A stretch of 64,000 nucleotides of DNA from Medicago truncatula. Lineage: Eukaryota; Streptophyta; Magnoliopsida; Fabales; Fabaceae. Below the pieces are notes generated by a model. The model ran no database searches. It was not told where the DNA came from and saw only the letters and a list, made by a program, of their open reading frames with translations. Made by a program: the position numbers and the translations under genes. The stretch spans positions 56,274,091 through 56,338,090 of the forward strand of contig NC_053044.1 of NCBI RefSeq assembly GCF_003473485.1. The letters run 5' to 3'. Of the stretch, positions 35,901-46,549 are shown piece by piece; position 1 is the first letter of the stretch, and the number at the start of each line of letters is the position of its first letter.

Positions 35901-37436
35901 ACCTTAGCACCAATCCCACACACCAACTGTTTCCCCTGAATCCCGTTATCCCCTTGAATAATCTTCTTCTTTCTACCAAAGCTAGCCTTGTTCACTCTCA
36001 GTCTCCTCTTTCCCACCCAGACCTCCTCTCCAAATCAGCAACATTAGAAACCTCCTTAAACTGAACCCCCCCCCAACGACCGATCTTTCGAGGAACAAAC
36101 ACCTCACCCACCTTGCCAAACCTCCCGAAATCCTTCCACAGATCCGAGATATTGAAATAACCCGGGAAGTTAGTAAAGAAGAAGGAAGTAGTGATTTTTT
36201 CAAGGTTGTGAAAATAACCACCACGGCCTTTGTTTCCCGAAGCCGCCCTCCTCGACAGCCCATTCCCCCCCCCCCATCTCTCTCTCTAGATTCCCTCTCG
36301 ATGCTTAATTGATTAACTATAAAAAATATATTCAATACATGTATGCAGACATATTTTCATTGGACACATGTTGATTAAAATACTAAATCAGAGATAAAAT
36401 TAGTGAACCTATGAAACCACAAACAGAAAATAGAAACATACACGTGTAGCTTTATACAGCTCAATTGAGTCAATAAAAAAACCATAATTAAAGCTTATGT
36501 TATGAGAAAATTAACTAATCCATTCCTTCCAACAAGCATAATTGTATGACCCTTAAGAAATTACAGTAACAGTTAAATGTGATTATGATTCAAGATTTCG
36601 AGTAAAAAATTCCCATACCAAGGGATATATAGACCTTAAAAGGAGGTTTGAATGGTTGAGTCTCGTAAAGACAGTAGAGGCAATACAGGCCACCCAATCT
36701 CTGTGATAAAGAAACATTGCTAACCATATAACCTGCATGTGAATATAAAGGAGTTTCTACATTGAAATAAAAGGTAAAGGCTAGAAGTAAAACCTCTACA
36801 ATATGACAGAATTGTCGAATACTGCTGAACTTTCACTAATACATTGTGATTTTTAATTTGTTTGTGTTAATGCTTTAACTTTTACAAATGCTTTTCAGCA
36901 CAAAATAAAGCAATTCAACACCCAAATTACCGGGGGGGAAATTCAGAGCTCAAGCTTGCATTTTTATACTATTTTTAGATATAAAATTAGTTAAGATCAG
37001 AACTGCATAGCCCAGGTAAACATGTACCTATACAATGAGCATACAGAGATTGCATAATGAAGGCCAACTTGGTAGAAGGACAAGCTTCATAAATGTAGGA
37101 AAATTTCTTAGAAATCCATACTCTCTTCATATCAGCCAAAGTTTTCGACTCATCCTGTCATTAACCAAAATTGAACAACAAAAATTGATTGTTAATAACC
37201 AAATAATAGGAAACAAGTAGGACTGGTTGAAAAATGGTTTTGAATCAAACCAAACCAAACTGGAACACCTAAAAGAAAAGAAAGTTAATTAAGTTACTGA
37301 AATAAGCTCTTTCAGTAATTATATTGACACAAAAAATGAACAGAATGAGGAAAGCACGGGTGATAAATTTGAACAATACCTGAGTGAATTGAGCTATGAG
37401 TTCACCAATGTCCTTCTTGAAACAGTCCATATTCAT
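32919..37436 (-). CDS. SNAPC1: snRNA-activating protein complex subunit 1 (SNAP43) homolog
   Basis: Coding exons: 37380-37436, 37028-37154, 36619-36732, 34298-34494, 34131-34176, 33640-33715 and 32919-33121. SNAPc1 is a subunit of the complex that activates snRNA gene promoters in the nucleus. Exon 3 encodes RLGGLYCLYCLYETQ, matching the human SNAPC1 segment RVGALYLLYGLYNTQ. The C-terminus is acidic and Glu-rich (EYEQELEQLLLQQYSDDD). Frames agree across all junctions except exon 4 to 5. At the end of exon 4 the homologous reading IQEAYEK, with donor GTACAT, is shifted by one base from the upstream frame, which instead ends in a TGA 21 bases later. Expected length is about 250 aa. The start is the Met at 37436; a Met five bases downstream in the same exon (residue 3) is an alternative. 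Intron 3 holds a LINE relic and the 5' leader holds a hAT-like element. Confidence 0.85.
34640..36300 (-). mobile_element. L1-type LINE ORF1 relic (RRM plus DUF4283-like)
   Basis: On the minus strand a degenerate RRM (FFFTNFPGYFNISDLWKDF and GEVFVPRK) at about 36000-36200 is followed by a DUF4283-like region at 35477-36016 and low-complexity acidic linkers to about 34740. This arrangement is typical of plant L1 ORF1 proteins. The reading frame is broken in the RRM (C/G homopolymers near 36067 and 36266) and by a stop after FFKQI near 35480. No reverse transcriptase follows, so it is a 3'-deleted relic. It lies in intron 3 of the SNAPc1-like gene in the same orientation. GC content is higher than the surrounding intron. 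Confidence 0.8.
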
Positions 37437-37457
37437 GGTGAAGAACCCTAATGTGCA

Positions 37458-38613
37458 CAGTGGCGGAACTGGGGGTTGGCAAGGGGGAGCCACCGCCACC
37501 CCATCCTAAAAAAAAAAAAACATTTTTTATATACTAGAAATTACAAAAATATCCTTCAATAGTACTAATATTTCCTATTCAGTCTCATTTCCTCTTCCTG
37601 TTTCTCTTTCATCTGAGAAGTGAGAAACGCTATCCTTTTCTTCTCCCAACCAAAGCAAATTGATCCACCACCGCCGGTGAGCCGCGATCACTCTCCTCCT
37701 TCTCCATCCATCACCGCCGCCGCGATTACTCTCCTCCTTCTTCAGTTTAGAAAGCTATCTCCATCTCTCTCCACAAACCCTAATTGTTGTAACTTGTAAG
37801 GTAATGTGAAATTGAATGTAATTTCCTTCAATTATGATTATGATTTGATGATTACATGTTCTTTAGTTGATTGTCAACTCTAATTGTTAAACCTGTTGAC
37901 TGTTGTTCTTTGCCCCTTTGGTCGTAACCATATTTACTGTCCTTTGTTAATTGATAAATTCATAATTGCATAACCTTTACTCTCTTTACAAAGATTTTTT
38001 TGTTAATCATAGTTTTAATCATAGCCTAGTGATGGTTTCACTTTCTAATGAAATTACTTGGTTAAGTCTTTGTGGTAAATTCTTGGAGGAATCTACTGAT
38101 TAATTTTATGTGAAATATAGTATTATTGATGTAGGACTAAACTTTTTACATCTTAAACTGCTCCAAATTGAAAGCCAATGGAGTGGAATGGATGATGACT
38201 CAAGTTTGTGAATATTTTTTTTAGTATTTATAAGAGTGTCTCTGCATCTTTGCTCTGCTTTTTGTAAATGCTTTAAAGATACAAATGATATGCAGTTAAA
38301 ATGCAGTATATTTGATGGTTGTTTGAAATTGTGAATATTTTTATGTAATGTTAGATAAATTGGAGCAAGAAGATAGCTATGCGGTTGTAGCTTAATGTTG
38401 CAGTATATTTAATGTCGGGAGTGAGGCAGGGGTATGCTTGCTCTGTGCTAGTATATACTTCGGCCTCATGTTTGATGCCATTGTTGGTTTTGGGTTTTCT
38501 CGGTGAATTGGTGTTACGTATTTAGGCGGCACCTCTTTGTATTTTTTCCCGTTTTTTCCACAAGTTTTTTTAATAGCAGCCACCCCAAACTTTTTTGTCT
38601 GGCTCTGCCACTG
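37458..38613. mobile_element. hAT-like element with perfect 8 bp TSD in the SNAPc1 5' leader
   Basis: The element begins 'cagtggcggaact' and ends 'ggctctgccactg'. It is flanked by identical 'aatgtgca' at 37450-37457 and 38614-38621, the 8 bp duplication expected for hAT. Length 1156 bp, with no transposase ORF. Internally on the plus strand, a CT-rich block with 'caccgccgccgcgattactc' and 'ctccacaaaccctaattgt' followed by 'taaggtaatgtg' (about 37600-37810) looks like the 5' UTR and first donor of a gene. It is either the retained leader of a deleted transposase gene or captured host sequence. Confidence 0.88.
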
Positions 38614-38830
38614 AATGTGCAGCAGAGAAATCTGTAGCAGCAAGTAGTCCAAAAGGTCAAAACTTGCATTATAATCAAAAGAAACAAACTACATACATAA
38701 ACATTCATTTAATCAAACAGTTTATGTGCAACCGAAGAAGAAGGTGAAATTACCAGTTAGGTGAGAATTGAGCTAAAAAAATCAGTGAGTGAGGGAGGGC
38801 ATAGAATTCGAGGAAGAAAGAATATAAACA
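38614..38830 (-). other. 5' leader of the SNAPc1-like gene with a UTR intron
   Basis: On the minus strand a pyrimidine-rich exon (about 38754-38830) ends at a donor 'ctg|gtaatttc'. An acceptor 'gctgctacag|attt' lies at 38632, giving an intron of 122 bases (38632-38753). The second leader exon is only 18 bases before it meets the hAT-like element; the leader resumes at 37457 and reaches the ATG at 37436. Splice sites are inferred from consensus only. Confidence 0.5.
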
Positions 38831-39026
38831 GAGAAGGCAGATAGTTTATTATGGTTTTATTAAATTTATATGATATTATTAATGACGTGGCAGAATCTTA
38901 AAATTTGATTGGTTGGTAGTGTAATGTTTGACTTACACTGTCAGTGCACTACCTTTAAATTAAAGGACGAGGGAGCGAGTTACAGTTACTATCAATCAAA
39001 ACCCGCAGTGAAATAATCTGAGAAGA
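38831..39026. promoter_or_regulatory. short divergent promoter between SNAPc1-like and DSE1-like genes
   Basis: Only about 200 bp separates the presumed 5' end of the minus-strand SNAPc1-like gene from the ATG of the plus-strand WD40 gene. It contains 'tttgattggttgg' (a CCAAT box on the minus strand) near 38906, a 'cactgtcagtgcac' imperfect palindrome near 38936 and no clear TATA box for the plus gene. A shared bidirectional promoter is inferred from spacing. Confidence 0.5.
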
Positions 39027-42000
39027 ATGAGCAAAAGAGCCGCACCTGATCCTGTGGCAGTTCTACGTGGCCACCGTGCTTCCGTCACTGATATTTGTTT
39101 TCATCCCTCTAAGCCTATCTTATTCTCCGGGTGGGTGGATATTTACTTCTTCTCAATTTCATTTTTTCAATCATCATAATACCTTCCTTGCTTCATACTC
39201 TTCTTTTCTGTCTGCAGTTCCGCTGACGGTGAACTGCGAATTTGGGATACATTTCGCCGTCAAACTCTTTCATCAGCATGGTACTATTTACCACCTCTAC
39301 TACTCTTAATTCTATATACATACATACATACATTAACTGTGATATTATTTTTAAACTCAAGGTTACATAGTGCTGCACATGGGATTCTTGCTCTTGCCAG
39401 TAGTTCTTCACTTGGGACTAATAAATTTGTCAGGTACATAATATATTTTTTCTTCCTAATCTCCCTTCTTTCTGCATGATATTTTAGCTCTATTCCAATT
39501 TAATTTTATCCTGTATGCATGTATGTATAGCCAGGGTAGAGATGGAACTGTGAAAGTTTGGGATTTTGATGATACTGGTTTGTCCAGGTATGTCCCTGTA
39601 TTTGCTTCTTCAACTTTATGAATATGGGCCCGTTTGGATTTATTTATTTTTGAGCTTATGAAAAATTGTTTAGGCAAATAAATAAGCTTTTATGTTAATT
39701 CATAAATTCTCACTAACGAAAATTGTAACTTCAGAAGTTGTTTTTTGATAAAAGTTTATTTATTTGCATAAGCTAAAAATTAAGGCAATCCAAACAAGCC
39801 CTAAATCTCATGCTCTTTTAGATTTAAAAGGACAGTGTATTCTGTGATGCAAGCTACTCAAATATTAATTATCATCTTACTCTCTTCTGATCTACATCCG
39901 CCATTGCCAGGATTCCATCCGTTACAATCAAGACAAACAGTTACCACTTTTGTAAATTTTCCTTGGCTAAGAATCAGAGTACCGGTTCAAAAGCAGGGGA
40001 AGCATCAAAAGATTGCCTTGAAACAGAAGAGGTTCATACCAATCAAAGTTGTTCTGAAAGCTCTGAAGGTTTGTGAGTTCTAGTCAACAATTGGTGTTTT
40101 AAGAACTTTTGAAACGTGTCACGGTTGTTTTGCCATCCCTGATATTTGAATTCAGAGTTCCTGCTACTTTTTACCATATTAGAATAACATGACATTCATT
40201 GAATTGTGAGGATTTCAATACTAACATTAAAATAGCAAATTTGATACTGTTGCTTTAGCTGCAAATATGTGGAACAATAGAACTTTATGGTCTAATTAGT
40301 GTTGTTTTTTCAATTCACAACCACAGTTGCTTTCTGAGCATAAGCATGTCTATTTCTGGAAAATTTATTGCTAACAGTACCAGCAGTAAATCAGTAAATT
40401 TTAGGATTAGCTGTATTTGAGCTTTTAAGGAAGAATTTGAACAATGCTGCCACTGTTGTCATTTTTCTTTTACACATCAAAGAATATGGGTTGATATAAT
40501 CACAAAATTCTTAGACGTGGTACACTTTTGCAAGTCTGGATTGATATATGTGAATATTTTTTGTTTAATTTATTTTTGGACAAGACTCTCTGAGTCTTCT
40601 CGCTTATTTTTGGAGGCCTGCTATTGCTTTTTGGAGATGGTACCAAAATGGACCAAATTCCTAATTTTGTCTTTCTATGTTGTTTCCTTTTATATTCTTC
40701 AAATGTTTTTACATGCTTTGTTTTACAAGAGATTTTGACAAAACCACCTTTTTTGTTAACGATATTATGTACAATTAAGGGCTATCATATGTGGCTTTGT
40801 CGGGGGAGAACTCTTCTGAGGTAGGTATGTTTTTTTATTGATACATTATCTTCATCTTTGTAAACTGTGGACCCCAAGCTCACCAGTTCTATCATTGTTA
40901 AAGGTTGAAATTTGGGATCTCAAGTCAGCTGAAAGATTTGCACGTCTCCCTTCAAGTATTGGTAGTAACTCTTCAAGTGTTAGCAGCAAAGGTAGAGGCT
41001 TGTTTCTAAATGATTTGTTATTCAACTTTCTGCCATTATTTTTTTCAAATTCTCATTCCTCAGGTTCCACAGTGCTTTCACACACCCATGTATGCATGTA
41101 TATATGTGCATGTGCATCTCTGCGTGTGAGAGATACTGACTCTATCTTTTAAGTTGACTGTTCTCACTTGAATTGTTGCTTGAGAAACTTACAGAACAAC
41201 CTCAAACCTTTAATTGATGTTTGCATTCTTTTCATGTTAATGCACTTTTTACATCTTTTTTCTGCTTCTAAACATTATAATTAATAGCTAAACCTTGACT
41301 GGATTTCCCATTCTTTTCATGGTTATATTTTCTCTCTAAAAAACTAATGCAATCATTTCTTGTCAGGCATGTGCATGGCACTTCAATTGTGTGTACCATC
41401 TGAATCACAAGGATTTTTAAATGTCATGGCTGGGTATAGTTTTGATCTCTCCATCTCTTTGTCACTCACCCGCAAATACACATTGAAGACATGCTGCATT
41501 ATCAGTGAAAGGGGTAAATCTTGATCATTGGGTTAAGTATGAAGTGTCAGTTTGTTTTCTTAACATGTGTAAACTTCTAATGTAGACGATCTAAGTGACA
41601 TAGATTGGTCAAGATATGTCTTCTCATCACATTTAGGCATACCAATATTTGAAGTTACTTAGGGGGTTGCATGATCGCTTAAAAAGTCCTAAACTTGGGT
41701 CAATATCCTCTCCATTTCTCAAAAGAAATGAAGGGCCCCATTGGAGATAGTCACACATATGATATTGGTGGGACCCATATTTGATACCCAGTCCCCAAAC
41801 TCTCCTATATGGCTCCCTCTCGATTTCTTTCAAGATCCCAACCCCCCAAACTCGGCATTCCAATCTTTAACATGATCCTGTGGCCGTCTTACTGTGTGTG
41901 TGTGTGTATATTAACATGTATGTATTTGTGCGAGCGTGTGCGGTCGAGCAATATGACATCATTAAATTCATGTAGATTGGTGTTTTTATTGTTTATGTTA

Positions 42001-45000
42001 TTTGTTCTGTTGTTAAGGAGTTGCGATTGTGCTAATAATACCAATATTTTACCTAGTTACCAAAATAAATAGAAGTATTGAGTTAGTGTAGTATATTAAT
42101 TAATATTACATTTTCTTTTCTCATTTTTTCAAAATTTTTATCTTTCTCCCTTGGGCTGTCATGAAACTCAATCGTGTCTTATTAGCTCTAGTCTTTTGTC
42201 TTATTTAATCCCTCTCTTTCAAGCTGAGTTTGAGACCTTCGAAAAAAAAAAATCAGAGAGAAAAAGAAAAAAGGCATAATAGAATGGATAGATTTGATTT
42301 AAGGGCGCTCACGCCTTAAGCACAATACAAACAATCCTCCTTATGAAGGTGTGGAATGTTGGACACACTTGTGAAACCAACATCTGTATGACATGTATGC
42401 CAGACATTCCTCCCCGTTTGTCTGATTTAAATATTATTTTTCATCAGCTTGGACACTTGCTAAACACGGTTTGGTGTTTGGTCACTTAGTTTACACTCAA
42501 ATATGGCATGACACTTAAAATACACTATTCAATAAACAAAAACCATTGTATTTTAAATAACTTTGAGAAGAGTCAAATTAGAGCATAGAACAATGAAAAT
42601 TATTTAAAAATTGAAAATAGTGAGAAAAGTCTTGAACATACTTCATTTAGGAATGTTGCTATACATGTATATAGAGGGCTTTCAAAGTGATAACATGGGA
42701 AGTGATAGAAGCTATAACTACACAACCTTATATGGATAGTCAAGATTCATGCCTCTCTTCGTCTCAACTTATACTCTCGCTTTCCATACCTACATATGTA
42801 TTAGATTTAAGTATGTCGTGTCTTGGTGGTCTATGGTGTATTAGAATTTGATGTACTGAAAAAGTGTGTAAACATGACAGAAAATGGAAGAAAACTGAAC
42901 AGAGAACGTCATAGAATCTGGTGTTTGATACTGCTGAGTTTTGAAGAGTAGCCTCAGAACTGATTATTACATGACTCTGGTTATTTATTGGGCAGGTTAC
43001 AATTAAATCTGTAACTGCCAATCTAATACCATCTTCGTCCCTAAATGTAGAACTTTGTTGACTAAATCACAAGAATTGAGATAGTTGGCCGTAGTATAAA
43101 ATTTATTGAGTATTGTTTTACAACGGTACTCTTCAAGAGAGATAATTGGTTTATGTTCCCATCATAGTATTTGTTACATGCTGTAGAAAAATATGAAACA
43201 TAGTTAGAGGAATGCAGGTAATGAAATAATTAATGCAGTTAAAATTTTGAAAAGAATCTTATAAAAAGGGAGAAGGAAAAATCTCAAGAGGATCTTTATA
43301 TATAGGGACGAGGTAGTAAGTAATAACTGTCAGATTCCATTAGTAGCAAAATTTGAACCTGCAGATGAAACCTAAATACACTGTGCAGCTGCTATAAATC
43401 AAACTTATGAAACAATAGGCCGAAGCCACATTCTGTCATTTTTCATTTCTTCTATTATAAACCTTCCAAATTCTGGGCCTGGTTTGGACCATTCATTAGT
43501 CAGCTAACTTTGAGCTTCCCCTGTAGCCTGTTTTCTCATAAAACTGAGCCTAACATTGGATTTGAAAGGATAGTATGGTGTGTGGGAATTGCATTTCTAG
43601 TATTGAGCACTATGAATTTGGCACTATGTTTGTGGCCTTTGGAAGATTAAGGCATTGATTTGGTCCATATGGATTATTTTGATGTGGTCTGTCTGGAAGT
43701 ATCTACTGTGGATGCTGAAAAAATTGGTTAGAGTTTGTGGTCTGAGTCACCCCTGGGCTGAAAATTTAGCAACTTGGACTGGTAAGGTTTTGCTTTGCAA
43801 GGAGCTTAAATATTTTTAATGGAAATTTGGGTCCTGTTTTGTGTTAATGGTACAGCATGAAAGGTTTTTTCATTTCCAGGGAGTTTTAGGCTTTGGTGTG
43901 CTCTACTCTGGTGCATTCTATGGCCATGAGCTATTCATGACTATTAAATATACTGTTGATTCTTCCCTCATTTATTTCTATAATTGCCACGTTGTGGCTA
44001 TCAAATTTGGTATTCAAGCTATTCATCCATCCTTTCTTGTTCATGCCAAAGGGTGTCCTGGGCTGTGTTTGCTTATTCTTTCCTCCTCTTATATGCATAG
44101 TGATGGGTGTTTTGACCAAGTGTGTTTCTAGCAATTAGGAGTATCATACAACTAGAAAGGTGTAACCAAGGGTGTTGCAGGTCCAGGAAGCACGAGCCAT
44201 CCTAGTTTCTTATGGTTTCAGCTAGCCAGAAAGGTGTGACCTATGATGTCACTGATTTGGGATCAAACACACTCCCAATTTCTCTTTGTAGTTTCTCTTC
44301 TTTGACATTGCTGATCTAAAATGGCTTCGTCTTAAAAATGGGGGTCACTTTCTTCTCTTTTTTCTGATGAAGGTTGCTGAGTTCTGTATTGAGTTGAAGT
44401 TTTTCTGATTCAGGGAAAGTTTGTTGCCTAAGTTATGGCAAGAAGGGCTGGTGTTCTTTGTTTTATGCTTTTGGGTTTGCTAACTGTAACAAGAGCTTCA
44501 CCTTCAAACTAAGGGGAAGTGTTAGGGGACATAAAAAAATATCTTTAAGTTATTTTAGAATATCTTTATTAATTTAATGTTGTCAGGTAGGGTATTTGGT
44601 TCGAGCTTGTACTAATAATAGTAGTACTTGACCTAATTTGTAATATAAATATGTTTATTAGGTTGAATTATTGACTATCTTCTCATATCCTTTTTTGATT
44701 GTTGTAGATATGAAGATGGAACTATGCTTTGGTGGGATGTACGGAATCCTGGAGTTCCAGTAAGTTCTGTGAAATTCCATTCTGAGCCAGGTATCCACAT
44801 CAGTCATCATCATCCTTAGATTACTCATTAGTTTCAAAATAAGTATTTAGTGAATAGCTGATTATTTTGTAGTTCTGAGCATTGGTATTGACGGGTCTTG
44901 CAAAGGGGGCATCTCGGGAGCTGCAGATGAGAGGATTGTGATGTACAGCTTGGATCATTCTTCGGTAACATCATTTATTTTTACTCTCTTCTTCTAATTG

Positions 45001-46549
45001 AACATCTGATCCTATATTTTTTATCTGTATTCCTCCTTGGAATAAAACTATGCTGCTTCTAGTAATGGATATAATCTTCGCTGTCCTTATTTCATTAGTC
45101 AAACTTAGTTTATCTATCTTTATATGACTCTTTCTCTCTCTGGTTGTCTTATTTATTTGGATTTTTTTTCTTAGATGGATTAAAATGGTATACCTCTAAA
45201 AAGATAATATATTCATCAATATAAAATATATTTTGTATAATTACAGTTGAAGGCTCGATATAATTGGAGTCGATCTAACTGGTCATTGACTTCATACATA
45301 AAGATGAATAGTTGATGTTCAGTTCACTATTGTAAGACAAAACTTTGATACCACTTCAAGAATACTCGAGGTGAAAGCCATTAATCTGAATAACAAAAGG
45401 AAGCTTTCGCTGGAGTGTTTACCCATAATGATAACAGGCTGTTTTCTCCGTTCAAATGTTCAAAATTTGTGTAAATAAACAGAGATCAAGATTTATTAAG
45501 TAAACTAAGGTATTATAAACACATCTTGAATCATGTATTGATTTGCCATTGCAGTAGTGAGTTCGTATGTCTAATACCAGAGTAGCTACTAAGTGGCAGG
45601 TTGCATAACAAGAAATGCAAGCTTGCTTAATTGTATCTTTAGAGTCTTGATTATTTTCTAATTTATGATGATTTTTCAGTCTGCTACTCAATACTTGCTA
45701 CGTTTTTTTTAACTGCTTATTTATACCTTTTCATATCTGTGTATCTTTTTTACCTTAGGGTACATGTGTGGTCAATAAAGAAATCACATTGGAGCGACCT
45801 GGTATCTCAGGCACCTCAATTCGGCCTGATGGCAAAATTGCTGCAACTGCTGGCTGGGACCACAGGTTTTTAAACGATTTAACACTAACAGTTTAACCAC
45901 CACCACCACCACCACATTTCTTGATGATCCATACTTAGTTGCTGTTAATGTTCTTGGCATGAACCTCAGTATTATTGACATGAATCATCCAATTTATGAC
46001 AAACAACTGACATATGAGCTGCTATCTTTTGAAGAACTTCCTTTAGTTTTAACTGCATTAGATACATTAAAAACGACTTTAACATCCTCTGCCCCACTTC
46101 GCACAAAGCTGGATATATACCCTTCTTTTTTTTTTTTTCTCCTACATTATGTAGTATGTGTTTTATCTTTTAAATGCAATACTTTGATTATGTTCGTTGG
46201 TACAAATCCCGCTGTTTAATACCTGTCTGTCACCTTATTGGCAGAATAAGGATATATAATTACCGCAAAGGAAACGCCTTAGCTGTACTTAAGTATCATC
46301 ATGCCACGGTAAGTCAATGTTTTCAATAATATCTGATGTAGTTTGAATGTTTAAAACAATACATCATTATATGGCATGAAGTCGACATTCTTATCCGATA
46401 ATTTATTAATTTAATTGATATGTTTTTTGTCTGCCTTGTCTATCTTGTAGTGCAATGCGGTAAATTTTTCGTCTGATTGTAAACTTATGGCCTCTGCATC
46501 AGCCGACACAACTGTGGCACTGTGGGAATTGTATCCTCCAAGAACATGA
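39027..46549 (+). CDS. DSE1: WD40 repeat protein, DSE1/TANMEI type
   Basis: Thirteen coding exons: 39027-39130, 39218-39280, 39362-39433, 39531-39587, 39911-40068, 40780-40820, 40904-40991, 41367-41433, 44708-44790, 44873-44964, 45759-45865, 46245-46308 and 46451-46549. All junctions are GT-AG and phases close on 1095 nt, 364 aa. The protein starts [20 protein letters not shown] and contains WD repeats with GH/WD signatures ([40 protein letters not shown]). It closely matches Arabidopsis At4g29860 (DECREASED SIZE EXCLUSION LIMIT 1 / TANMEI), which is needed for embryogenesis and affects plasmodesmal transport; it is GNB1L-like. A Ser/Glu-rich insert encoded by exon 5 separates two propellers' blades. 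Intron 8 is 3.3 kb and carries repeat debris; intron 4 carries a small hAT-like MITE. Confidence 0.95.
39626..39801. mobile_element. small hAT-like MITE in DSE1 intron 4
   Basis: Ends 'gggcccgtttggattt' and 'aatccaaacaagccc' are inverted repeats. Inner arms 'aaataaataagctttt' / 'aaagtttatttatttgc' extend the hairpin. About 176 bp. No clear 8 bp duplication remains. Confidence 0.75.
41434..44707. other. long repeat-bearing intron 8 of the DSE1-like gene
   Basis: The intron is far longer than its neighbours. It contains a (TG)n run near 41893-41907, low-complexity segments, and at 44519-44670 a block that looks like the 3' LTR edge of a retroelement. No coding exon is missing, because the flanking exons join in phase. 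The plus-strand ORF at 43841-44131 has no recognisable domain. Confidence 0.6.
44508..44670 (+). mobile_element. possible LTR-retroelement end (polypurine tract plus LTR start)
   Basis: 'aaggggaag' at about 44510-44518 followed directly by 'tgttaggggacat' resembles a polypurine tract and the TG start of a 3' LTR. The following AT-rich stretch contains 'ttggttcgagcttgtac'. No 5' LTR, gag or pol sequence was recognised upstream, and the right LTR end is not certain. Confidence 0.3.
45897..45915. repeat. (CAC)n microsatellite in intron 11
   Basis: About six CAC/ACC units immediately after exon 11 of the DSE1-like gene. Confidence 0.85.

Noticed and set aside
35012..36335. Host protein-coding exons of a novel gene inside the SNAPc1 intron
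   Set aside because: The RRM plus DUF4283-like order and broken frames identify a LINE ORF1 relic.
37437..37499. Translation start of the SNAPc1-like protein at the ATG at 37499
   Set aside because: That ATG and the next 14 codons lie inside the hAT-like element; homology starts at the Met at 37436.
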